Assembly (NCBI GenBank): GCA_023399355.1
Contig: JAEWQC010000315.1
Coordinates: 1-12,532, forward strand
DNA length: 12,532 nt
Direction: 5' to 3'
From: Bacillota bacterium
Lineage (GTDB): Bacteria; Bacillota; Clostridia; Acetivibrionales; DTU013
Of this stretch, positions 7,185-12,532 are shown piece by piece (the first letter of the stretch is position 1; every line of letters begins with the position of its first letter). Under the pieces are notes generated by a model. That model did no database searches, was not told the DNA's origin, and saw only the letters and a program-made list of their open reading frames with translations. Made by a program: the position numbers and the translations under genes.

Positions 7185-7805
7185 ATGAAATTGTTTCTTA
7201 GAGCCATTACAGCAAGCATGGCGTTATTATTAATCTGTGGAGTGATATATCCGCTGGCAATGACCGGTATAAGCCAGCTTGTTTTCCCAAGACAGGCAAA
7301 CGGCAGTATCGTTGAGTACAATGGAAAACCCGTTGGGTCGGAACTATTAGGGCAGGCTTTCTCAGATACAAGGTTTTTCCATGGCAGAGTGTCGGCTGTG
7401 AACTACAACACCTATAAACCGGAAGATAAAATACCGGATAAAGAAGGAAAAACTGCCTACTCAGGCGTGTCCTCCGGTTCAGCTAATCTTGCACCGTCAA
7501 ATCCTGCACTGGTTGAACGCGTGCAAAAGAATATCAGCACATTTTTAAAAGCAAACCCGGACATAAGGAAAGAGGATATTCCTGCAGACCTTTTTACAAG
7601 CTCGGGCTCGGGACTTGACCCAAATATAAGCCCCAAAGCGGCAGGAATCCAAATCCCTGCCATTTCAAAAGCAACCGGCATCAGTAGTGATGATCTTGAA
7701 AAGGTTGTGAAAAAATGCACCGATGGCAGAACTTTGGGCATATTCGGAGAGCCAAGGTTTAATGTGCTTGAAGCAAATATAGAAATCTCCAGAAGACTGG
7801 AATAA
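7185..7805 (+). CDS. kdpC: Potassium-transporting ATPase subunit C
   Basis: A 206-aa subunit, slightly longer than the about 190 aa of E. coli KdpC. One N-terminal transmembrane helix (about 6-28) is followed by a soluble extracytoplasmic domain. Family motifs seen are GQAFSDTRFFHGRVSA (56-71), SSGSANLAPSNPAL (96-109) and TSSGSGLDPNISPKAA (138-153), and the C-terminal LGIFGEPRFNVLEAN. KdpC is needed for assembly and for high K+ affinity. GGGAGG at 7171-7176 overlaps the kdpB stop and is 8 nt from ATG 7185, giving tight coupling. The extra length is in the residue 78-95 insertion (KPEDKIPDKEGKT). A small acidic-tailed ORF follows before the operon terminator. Confidence 0.96.
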   Translation: MKLFLRAITASMALLLICGVIYPLAMTGISQLVFPRQANGSIVEYNGKPVGSELLGQAFSDTRFFHGRVSAVNYNTYKPEDKIPDKEGKTAYSGVSSGSANLAPSNPALVERVQKNISTFLKANPDIRKEDIPADLFTSSGSGLDPNISPKAAGIQIPAISKATGISSDDLEKVVKKCTDGRTLGIFGEPRFNVLEANIEISRRLE

Positions 7806-7952
7806 TGAGGTATTGTGTATGAGGGTACCGGATCTGACGTTCCATCAATGTTTTTGCAAAATGCGGATATCTACTCTTAGGGGATGGGCCGAAAGAGTGC
7901 ATGATATGCCATGCATTGTCAGGCTATTTCCGTATATTCCAGTAGAAAAGAG

Positions 7953-8108
7953 ATGAGGTTCATGAATGAAGTTCTGTCCAGGATTGGGCTCTTATCCATT
8001 TCTTTATTCATTCTTTATGTAATGAAAAAGATAGATGAGTACTTCTATTTTAAGAAAATTGATAACGATAAAAATGATGACTTCGATAAAGACGATGATG
8101 AATATTAA
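7953..8108 (+). CDS. Small membrane protein with highly acidic tail, end of kdp operon
   Basis: A 51-aa reading frame ending 1 nt before the operon terminator. One hydrophobic helix (GLLSISLFILYVM) is followed by KKIDEYFYFKKID and a tail of mostly Asp (DNDKNDDFDKDDDEY). The start is uncertain: ATG 7953 overlaps the stop of an upstream 45-codon frame (ATGA), ATG 7962 (MNEVLSRIG) has GAGG only 3 nt upstream, and neither has an ideal ribosome site. I do not recognise the family. A single-helix protein with a cytoplasmic acidic tail in the kdp operon could be an accessory or cation-sensing peptide, but this is inference. Strand, position and amphipathic layout argue that it is real. Confidence 0.5.
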   Translation: MRFMNEVLSRIGLLSISLFILYVMKKIDEYFYFKKIDNDKNDDFDKDDDEY

Positions 8109-8143
8109 AAAAAACTACCCGGAATAGTATCGGGTAGTTTTTT
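8109..8143. terminator. Bidirectional intrinsic terminator between kdp and corA
   Basis: A perfect 13-bp inverted repeat, AAAAAACTACCCG (8109-8121) and CGGGTAGTTTTTT (8131-8143), with a 9-nt loop. It gives a GC core followed by a T-run on both strands. It ends the plus-strand kdp operon and also serves the converging minus-strand corA gene. Confidence 0.92.
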
Positions 8144-8185
8144 ACACATTGGGAGTTTTTATTGTGTCATTCATCTAAAATTGGG

Positions 8186-9160
8186 CTAAAAGAACTTTTT
8201 CCTATTGGCATTTATTAATATAATAATTATGACAGTTGGTACCATAATCATGCCAAAAACAATCCAGAAGGCACCATGGATATTATGCAGCGGAATCCCG
8301 TCAACATTCATGGAGAAAAGCCCACCCACCAGAACCATGGGAAGAATGGTAATCTGTATAATCGTAAATATCGCCATCAGACTATTGTTTTTCTGATTAG
8401 TGAGTGAACTGAAAGTAGAATCGATTGACTCAATTACTTCCTTGTGATTTTCAAGCATGTCCCATATTTTTTCCGCTTTATCGGTAATATCATCAAAATA
8501 AACCTCCAAATCCTCTGTAAGAAATTTCTTAATTACCTTTTCGAGTGTAAGAATAACAGGCCTTAACGGCTTTATTACCTTTCTGTAATTTATAATCTGG
8601 AGCTTGGTTCTGGCTATATATTCAAGCATTGATTTAGAAGTATTTTTAAACACACTTCTATTTATTTCATTGAGCATGATCTGAATCTTGTCGAGCATGG
8701 GAAAACAATAGTCAAAAAGGCGCTTAATTATTTCGTAAAGCAGAATTGCAGAACCTTCTGACATATGTTCAATTCTGGCGCCCTCATCGGAATAGCACAA
8801 GTCGCTTAACTGAACCAGCGGTTTCAGCTCTCCTTCATGCAGAGTTATCAGGTAATCATGTCCCAGGAAAATATCAATCTCTTCTGATTCCAGGCTCACA
8901 ATATCCTTCTTGTATCTGGGGAGATGCAGGACTATAAAGCAATAGTCTCCAAAATCATCAACCTTGGAACGCTGGTGCTCGGTCAGGCAGTCTTCAAGGA
9001 GCAGTTCATGAAATTTGAACCTGCTGCCTATTTTATCAATATCGGATTTTACAGGCTTTATTATATCAATCCACACAAGGCTGCCAAGTGAAATTTCCCT
9101 TACCTGTGCCTGAGGAGAATTATGCTGTTTTAGTTGTTTGCTTCCAAAATTCACTACCAT
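8186..9160 (-). CDS. corA: CorA-family magnesium/divalent cation channel, SMN variant
   Basis: A 324-aa protein with the CorA layout: cytoplasmic alpha/beta domain (WIDIIKPVKSDI; FHELLLEDCLTEHQRSKVDD; FGDYCFIVLHLPRY), a long helical stalk (about 140-260), then two C-terminal transmembrane helices (about 263-282 and 296-316) and a basic end NANRKKFF. CorA pentamers admit Mg2+ (or Co2+/Ni2+). The signature after TM1 is SMN (283-285, in GLFSMNVDGIPL) rather than the canonical GMN; Asn is kept, Gly is replaced by Ser. AGGAGG (9167-9172) is about 6 nt from ATG 9158-9160. It lies downstream of an M-box riboswitch on the same strand, which favours Mg2+ as substrate. It is preceded by a weak possible promoter at 9264-9291. 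Confidence 0.88.
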   Translation of the reverse strand: MVVNFGSKQLKQHNSPQAQVREISLGSLVWIDIIKPVKSDIDKIGSRFKFHELLLEDCLTEHQRSKVDDFGDYCFIVLHLPRYKKDIVSLESEEIDIFLGHDYLITLHEGELKPLVQLSDLCYSDEGARIEHMSEGSAILLYEIIKRLFDYCFPMLDKIQIMLNEINRSVFKNTSKSMLEYIARTKLQIINYRKVIKPLRPVILTLEKVIKKFLTEDLEVYFDDITDKAEKIWDMLENHKEVIESIDSTFSSLTNQKNNSLMAIFTIIQITILPMVLVGGLFSMNVDGIPLHNIHGAFWIVFGMIMVPTVIIIILINANRKKFF

Positions 9161-9468
9161 AGGTGCCTCCTACTGCAACTTTTATTTTATTTTTAACATA
9201 TTATGCCCGGGTTTCGCATAGCACGCGCCTATATCAATATATCGCCGCCTGTTGGTAAGGCAGTTTATACTTTGACGCATAACGAACCCAATAAAGATTC
9301 GATCTAAATTAAAAAGCAGGAATCCTTTGAACAAGATTATAACAGCAGTTCTATGGAAGCATCGAATTTGATACAAGATAAAGAAGCAGGAATACCTTGC
9401 TTACGATTTGACTGTATGTGCAACATCACAACAATTCTATCTTTTAGTTGAGCTTAAAAACTCCCTGT
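9161..9468. other. 308-bp noncoding interval upstream of corA
   Basis: No credible gene. On the minus strand there is a possible promoter, TTGGGT (9286-9291), 16 nt, TATAAA (9264-9269), that could give corA a riboswitch-independent start. A near-identical direct repeat AARAAGCAGGAAT occurs at 9311-9323 and 9381-9393 (12 of 13). A 64-codon minus-strand frame here has no ATG start or ribosome site and is not called. Confidence 0.4.
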
Positions 9469-9603
9469 TCATCTATTACGTTTGGAAACTAACGGTTCAG
9501 AGAATGAACATAGATTCCTCCGCGCAGATTTTATTTCGCTAAAAACGCCGCACATACAGTAATCACCCTCAATGCCCCTGTTACTACTACCGTCTCCGTC
9601 CAT
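9469..9603 (-). CDS. 44-codon mini-ORF between M-box and corA
   Basis: ATG 9601-9603 to TGA 9469-9471 encodes 44 aa starting MDGDGSSNRGIEGDYCMCGV and ending EPLVSKRNR. It has a good ribosome site, GGGGGTG, 7 nt upstream, and starts about 27 nt after the M-box terminator, exactly where the first gene of a riboswitch-controlled transcript would lie. The product is hydrophilic, has three cysteines, a basic end, and no membrane helix or motif I recognise. It could be a small protein, a regulatory leader peptide, or chance. Called on ribosome site and position only. Confidence 0.35.
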   Translation of the reverse strand: MDGDGSSNRGIEGDYCMCGVFSEIKSARRNLCSFSEPLVSKRNR

Positions 9604-9629
9604 TCTCTTCACCCCCATATTTGCAGACT

Positions 9630-9656
9630 AAAAAACCTTTCACAACAAATGAAAGG
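9630..9656 (-). terminator. Intrinsic terminator of the M-box riboswitch
   Basis: On the minus strand, stem CCTTTCA (9650-9656) with TGAAAGG (9636-9642) and a run of six T (9630-9635). Located 18 nt after the aptamer. The 5' side overlaps GGAGCCT (9654-9660), which is complementary to AGGCTCC (9814-9820) in the aptamer core, so an antiterminator pairing is possible. Confidence 0.8.
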
Positions 9657-9673
9657 CTCCATAAAATAAAGAC

Positions 9674-9833
9674 TCTTACATTCGTTGAGCTTTGGCACTA
9701 TACAGCGTCGAGTTGTTACATCTCAGCTACACTAGATAAAACCTTAATTCGGTAGTACCTGTTGGCCCATTGGCGTCTTTCGACATTTCCGGGCAGTAGC
9801 ATGCGTCCGCATAGGAGCCTCACCTAACATAAG
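9674..9833 (-). promoter_or_regulatory. M-box (ykoK) magnesium riboswitch aptamer
   Basis: The minus strand carries the M-box core almost as in the consensus: GTTAGGTGAGGCTCCTAT (9811-9828), GCTACTGCCCGGAAATGTCG (9781-9800) and GACGCCAATGGGCCAACAGG (9758-9777), then AATTAAGG and a GTAGCTGAGA segment. A closing stem pairs CTTATGTT (9826-9833) with AATGTAAG (9674-9681). M-box RNAs bind several Mg2+ ions and shut off Mg2+ transport genes when Mg2+ is plentiful, in Firmicutes usually by transcription termination; a terminator follows here. The same-strand downstream transporter is corA, about 480 nt beyond the terminator. Confidence 0.93.
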
Positions 9834-9850
9834 TATTTAATTATGATATC

Positions 9851-9879
9851 ATATTACTACTGTTTTTATCCAAATGCAA
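9851..9879 (-). promoter_or_regulatory. Promoter of the M-box transcript
   Basis: Minus strand: -35 TTGCAT (9874-9879), 17-nt spacer, -10 TAATAT (9851-9856). It begins transcription just upstream of the aptamer closing stem (9833). Confidence 0.55.
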
Positions 9880-9935
9880 CTGTTTTTTTGTTAAATCCCT
9901 GAGATTTTTAGTCCAATCTCCGCATTAATCATATC

Positions 9936-10005
9936 TGCTTGGCATTACTTCATATTGCTTCGTTTTGCTTCGTTTTTCTGCGTTTTACTTCGTTCCGCTT
10001 CGTTT
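9936..10005. repeat. Decanucleotide tandem repeat, seven units
   Basis: Seven consecutive 10-bp units with consensus TRCTTCGTTT. Five (9956-10005) are close: TGCTTCGTTT twice, then TTCTGCGTTT, TACTTCGTTC and CGCTTCGTTT. Two upstream units (TGCTTGGCAT, TACTTCATAT) are degenerate. The period equals about one DNA turn. It lies between the end of the short kdpD and the M-box promoter. No function is known to me. Confidence 0.75.
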
Positions 10006-10059
10006 CAAGGCAGCTTTCTACACCTAATTATCATTTTACTAATTTTAGTAGTATCTTCT

Positions 10060-11202
10060 TTACAGGTCGTTTGGAATAACATGAACCTCAATATTTTTTG
10101 TCTGTTTCAACAATTTCGTTACCGTCGATCCGCGAAGCAGTGTTTGTGCCTTTGTTCTGCTTGCATGCCCGATGATGATTTGTGTAATATGACGTTCATG
10201 CGCAAAAGCGGCCAGTTCACCTGAAATACTTTTACCGGTCAGCGTTACTACTTCGGCTCCCAGCTGTTTCGCCAGCTTATTATATCCGTCAAGTACCTCA
10301 AATTGTTTCGTTGTCATTTTAGGTGCGAATCTATGCGTGCAGTTTACACTGACCACCATCCACTCACATTTGTATCTGCGGGCTATCCTCGCTCCGCGGC
10401 GTATGAGCTTTTTAGCGGAAAGGCTTGGGCTGATGCAAACCATGACTCGTTCCACGATATGCCAGCTGTCTTTGATACCGTGTTCTTTCATATATTCTTC
10501 CAGATCTTCATCCACTTCTTCGGCAGTCTGGCGCAGGGCCAATTCCCTCAATGCATTCAGATTCCCCTTTCTGAAAAAGTTTTTCAAAGCCTGGGGGACT
10601 TTTTCAAGGTTATATACATTTCCGCGTTTCAACCTGTTTTGCAGTGCGTCGGGAGTGATATCGGTGACGACCACCTCATCGGCCTTTTCCACAATATAGT
10701 CGGGAATGGTTTCTCTGACAGCAATGCCTGTGATTTGCCTTACGACATCGTTCAAACTTTCAAGATGCTGAATATTCAAAGTTGTGATTACATTAATTCC
10801 GTTACAAAGGATTTCTTCCACATCTTCATACCGTTTCTGGTTCTTCGAACCCGGGACATTGGTATGTGCAAGCTCGTCGACAAGTACGGTCAGAGGTCGG
10901 CGCGCCATGATTGCATCCGTATCCATTTCTTCCATGACGATGCCGTTATATTCTATCTTTTTTCTGGGGATTATTTCAAGTTCGCCGATTTGACTATCGG
11001 TTTCCTCCCTTTGATGGGATTCCACGTAACCGATAACAATATCTTGTCCCCTTTTAAACCTGCGATTCCCCTCATTCAACATGGAATAGGTTTTTCCAAC
11101 ACCCGGTGCATATCCTATAAAGATTTTGAGTTTCCCCTTATTTTCCTGACTGCACTGTTTTAGCGCTTCTTCAGGTGTGACCCTTTTAAACTCATCGCTC
11201 AT
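10060..11202 (-). CDS. kdpD: Short KdpD: KdpD ATP-binding plus Usp domain, no histidine kinase
   Basis: A 380-aa protein, under half of the about 890 aa of E. coli KdpD. Residues about 22-235 are the KdpD N-terminal domain, with Walker A GYAPGVGKT (30-38), Walker B VLVDELAHTN (106-115) and QHLESLNDVV (145-154). Residues about 251-380 are a Usp-like domain ending GHASRTKAQTLLRGSTV (345-361). It then stops: no DUF4118 membrane helices, HisKA or HATPase, and no frameshifted remnant follows. Kinase-less KdpDs occur in other bacteria (for example cyanobacteria). The Usp domain keeps S258-P-S260, but the FTAxY element of c-di-AMP-binding KdpD is replaced by WMVVS at 281-285. Start ATG 11200-11202 has a weak GGATAGG site; an extended -10 promoter lies upstream. 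It may sense ATP or nucleotide state and signal to another kinase. Confidence 0.9.
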   Translation of the reverse strand: MSDEFKRVTPEEALKQCSQENKGKLKIFIGYAPGVGKTYSMLNEGNRRFKRGQDIVIGYVESHQREETDSQIGELEIIPRKKIEYNGIVMEEMDTDAIMARRPLTVLVDELAHTNVPGSKNQKRYEDVEEILCNGINVITTLNIQHLESLNDVVRQITGIAVRETIPDYIVEKADEVVVTDITPDALQNRLKRGNVYNLEKVPQALKNFFRKGNLNALRELALRQTAEEVDEDLEEYMKEHGIKDSWHIVERVMVCISPSLSAKKLIRRGARIARRYKCEWMVVSVNCTHRFAPKMTTKQFEVLDGYNKLAKQLGAEVVTLTGKSISGELAAFAHERHITQIIIGHASRTKAQTLLRGSTVTKLLKQTKNIEVHVIPNDL

Positions 11203-11240
11203 GGCCTATCCAATCCCTTTTAAATATTCTATTTCCTCAC

Positions 11241-11249
11241 ATTATAACA
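11241..11249 (-). promoter_or_regulatory. Extended -10 promoter of short kdpD
   Basis: Minus strand TGTTATAAT (11241-11249): a perfect TATAAT with the TGn extension, 38 nt upstream of the kdpD start. The -35 is poor (ATCTGA at 17 nt), as is usual for extended -10 promoters. It gives kdpD its own start, separate from the isomerase gene. Confidence 0.5.
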
Positions 11250-11333
11250 CATCAGCAGACTCATCAGATATTCGGAGTTCCCAATTGTCTGCATTCCCGA
11301 ATGTTTACGCCGAAAAACAGTTCCGTTCCAACA

Positions 11334-11371
11334 TAAAACTCCTGCAAATAACAATGGCTATTCACAGGAGT
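11334..11371 (-). terminator. Weak intrinsic terminator after the isomerase gene
   Basis: Minus strand: ACTCCTG (11365-11371) pairs with CAGGAGT (11338-11344) across a 20-nt loop, followed by only three further T (TTTTATG). Placed 24 bp after the isomerase stop and before the kdpD promoter. The long loop and short T-run make it weak. Confidence 0.55.
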
Positions 11372-11394
11372 CCTCCGTATTTCATTGTAAAATA

Positions 11395-11919
11395 TTATTT
11401 TACCTTTTCCACTTCACCGTAAGTCTCACCAAAGGTATCAACCGTAACGGTCTTTATGCGTTGATCTTCACGAGGCCTGTCATTGTGATCACGTTTGACG
11501 CCCACAATCCTGTCGGCTTCCTCCATCCCCTCAATCACCCTTCCGAAGGCGGCATACTGCCCGTCAAGATGAGGAGATTTCTCAACCATGATGAAAAATT
11601 GGGAGCCTGCAGAATCAGGCCTCGCAGATCTGGCCATCGACAGGACTCCCTTGTCATGCCTGAGCATATTGTTGAACCCATTTGTCGAGAATTCCCCCTT
11701 GATGGAATATCCGGGACCACCCATCCCGCTTCCCTGAGGGCAACCTCCCTGGATCATAAAGCCGGGGATGACGCGGTGGAATATCAGACCGTTGTAAAAC
11801 CCCTGATTTATTAAAGAAATAAAGTTTCGAACTGTATTTGGTGCTATTTCAGGGTATAGCTCAATTTTAATTTTACTGCCGTTTTCCATTTCAATTGTTG
11901 CAATTGGGAGATTTGCCAT
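11395..11919 (-). CDS. ppiB: Cyclophilin-type peptidyl-prolyl cis-trans isomerase
   Basis: A 174-aa single-domain cyclophilin that speeds cis/trans isomerisation of prolyl bonds in folding proteins, in the cytoplasm since no signal peptide is present. The active-site pattern is complete: FHRVIPGFMIQGG (47-59; R49, F54, Q57), MARSARPDSAGSQFFIM (95-111; Q107, F109) and LDGQYAAFGRVIEGM, with a residue other than Trp at the position where eukaryotic cyclophilins bind cyclosporin. I chose ATG 11917-11919 (MANLPIA) because an ATG 12 bp upstream directly abuts AAAGGA with no spacing; the chosen codon has that site 12 nt away, a little long. A TGTTATAAT extended -10 lies at 11974-11982. Housekeeping neighbour, no clear link to ion transport. 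Confidence 0.95.
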   Translation of the reverse strand: MANLPIATIEMENGSKIKIELYPEIAPNTVRNFISLINQGFYNGLIFHRVIPGFMIQGGCPQGSGMGGPGYSIKGEFSTNGFNNMLRHDKGVLSMARSARPDSAGSQFFIMVEKSPHLDGQYAAFGRVIEGMEEADRIVGVKRDHNDRPREDQRIKTVTVDTFGETYGEVEKVK

Positions 11920-11973
11920 AAATGTAAACATCCTTTCAAATTTGTTTTATTGTGCAGTCTTTTCACAATTTAT

Positions 11974-11982
11974 ATTATAACA
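11974..11982 (-). promoter_or_regulatory. Extended -10 promoter of the isomerase gene
   Basis: Minus strand TGTTATAAT (11974-11982), with a weak -35. It would start transcription about 45 nt before the isomerase start codon. Confidence 0.5.
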
Positions 11983-12271
11983 AGATTTTTCATTTTTATA
12001 TTTTATTCCATTTACAGTTGATTGTAAATTAAATACCGAAACAATCTTCAAGTATTACGTATAAAATTATTATCACTTATTCTATCAGATATAATTAAAT
12101 GTATTTCTTTAGAATGTATTGACTATTTGTTACATAGCCATAATGCTAAAGTTTACATAAAGTTGAAGCTTTATTTTTTTGCTAAGAAATTATTGAAATC
12201 ATTAATTTGTTGTGACATTATATTGTGTAATTGAGCGTAATATGAAATTTAACAAATTTGTAAAGCGATGC
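11983..12271. other. A/T-rich noncoding interval
   Basis: Roughly 290 bp of strongly A/T-rich DNA with many stops in all frames. No gene, RNA family or repeat is recognisable. A weak A/T-only hairpin (ATAAAG...CTTTAT before seven T, about 12158-12181) is the only structure noted. Confidence 0.5.
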
Positions 12272-12300
12272 TTGAGGTTATTGGAAAAATGTAGTATAAT
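12272..12300 (+). promoter_or_regulatory. Sigma-A-like promoter with palindrome over the -10 box
   Basis: -35 TTGAGG (12272-12277), 17-nt spacer, -10 TATAAT (12295-12300). The palindrome AGTATA-A-TATACT (12293-12305) covers the -10 box and predicted start, a possible operator, though A/T-rich palindromes arise easily by chance. Confidence 0.6.
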
Positions 12301-12328
12301 ATACTGTAAGCAATTAATGCTTTAAGAG

Positions 12329-12358
12329 AAGATATGCCTATTTGGTATATCTTTTTTT
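12329..12358 (+). terminator. First of two tandem terminator hairpins
   Basis: Stem AAGATATGCC (12329-12338) with GGTATATCTT (12344-12353), ten pairs including one G-U, loop TATTT, then seven T. It lies only about 25-50 nt after the predicted transcription start, so it would act as an attenuator or end a very short RNA. Confidence 0.7.
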
Positions 12359-12366
12359 ATTAATAT

Positions 12367-12400
12367 AAAAGCCGCCATTTTGTACTGGTAGGCTTTTTTT
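12367..12400 (+). terminator. Second tandem terminator hairpin
   Basis: AAAAGCC (12367-12373) pairs with GGCTTTT (12391-12397), with inner CCA/TGG (12375-12377/12386-12388), then a run of T to 12400. It is directly followed by a ribosome site at 12406-12412, so both hairpins sit in the leader of the next reading frame. Confidence 0.7.
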
Positions 12401-12419
12401 AATTGAAAGGAGACCAACT

Positions 12420-12509
12420 ATGAATAGTCAATAGGAATTTCAAATTTTCTTTGGACTAAGGCAGGTTAAAAAAGAACATAGCAAACAAAGCAAACTGAAT
12501 GCCCTTTGA
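12420..12509 (+). other. Well-formed translation start with a stop after four codons (mini-ORF or broken gene)
   Basis: AAAGGAG (12406-12412) is 7 nt from ATG 12420, an ideal site. The frame reads MNSQ, then TAG (12432-12434). Past it the same frame stays open for 24 codons (EFQIFFGLRQVKKEHSKQSK then LNAL) to TGA 12507-12509. It could be a deliberate four-codon leader peptide, a decayed small gene, or a readthrough case. The window ends at 12532, so the downstream gene is not visible. I do not recognise the peptide. Confidence 0.35.
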
Positions 12510-12532
12510 AAAAAGAATATAGTAGGATTAAG

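Noticed and set aside
9182..9376. 64-codon minus-strand frame upstream of corA
   Set aside because: No ATG start (it would need TTG), no ribosome site, and no recognisable features.
9901..9920. Terminator after the short kdpD (GAGATT/AATCTC hairpin)
   Set aside because: Only six pairs and no T-run on the minus strand, so it is not convincing as a terminator.
10303..11163. 286-codon plus-strand frame opposite the short kdpD
   Set aside because: Antisense to a clearly conserved gene; Phe/His/Ser-rich with no family likeness or start site.
12158..12181. Terminator-like hairpin ATAAAG/CTTTAT with seven T
   Set aside because: Stem is six A/T-rich pairs with a single G-C, and no gene ends nearby; likely chance in A/T-rich DNA.

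Overview
The window looks like the chromosome of a low-to-mid GC, Gram-positive anaerobe of the Clostridia, probably a saccharolytic or cellulolytic one. The evidence is strong AGGAGG-type ribosome binding sites, sigma-A-like promoters, A/T-rich intergenic DNA with U-tailed intrinsic terminators, an M-box riboswitch of the Firmicutes kind, and the start of a GH94 cellobiose-phosphorylase-type gene at the left edge. This placement is inference; there is no rRNA or other marker gene.

Layout, left to right. (1) 1-189, minus strand: start of a GH94 phosphorylase gene, cut by the window edge. (2) 190-418: its promoter, plus a cluster of small hairpins containing two copies of one motif. (3) 419-2853, minus strand: a two-gene signalling operon, a membrane sensor histidine kinase (TM-TM-HAMP-PAS-HisKA-HATPase) overlapping by 4 bp a response regulator that carries a TPR-like tail instead of a DNA-binding domain. 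(4) 2854-3182: divergent control region. (5) 3183-8108, plus strand: a high-affinity potassium pump operon made of a 31-aa membrane peptide, a KdpF-like 25-aa peptide, kdpA, kdpB, kdpC and a small acidic-tailed membrane protein, closed by a strong bidirectional terminator. (6) 8186-9160, minus strand: a CorA-family divalent cation channel. (7) 9161-10059: noncoding DNA with an M-box Mg2+ riboswitch and its terminator upstream of corA, a 44-codon mini-ORF between them, and a run of 10-bp repeats. (8) 10060-11202, minus strand: a short KdpD with only the KdpD ATP-binding and Usp domains and no kinase. (9) 11395-11919, minus strand: a cyclophilin-type peptidyl-prolyl isomerase. (10) 11932-12532: A/T-rich DNA with a plus-strand promoter, two tandem terminators, and a well-formed start site whose reading frame stops after four codons.

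The theme is K+ and Mg2+ homeostasis. KdpFABC imports K+ with ATP, CorA moves Mg2+ under what looks like M-box control, and the kinase-less KdpD and the divergent kinase/CheY-TPR pair are candidate regulators. No KdpE-like DNA-binding regulator lies in the window, so how kdp transcription is controlled is open. The most unusual points are the split and reduced regulatory set around kdp, the SMN in place of GMN in CorA, the long gap and mini-ORF between the M-box and corA, and the promoter/double-terminator/short-ORF unit at the right end. No CRISPR array, complete insertion sequence, tRNA or rRNA was seen.
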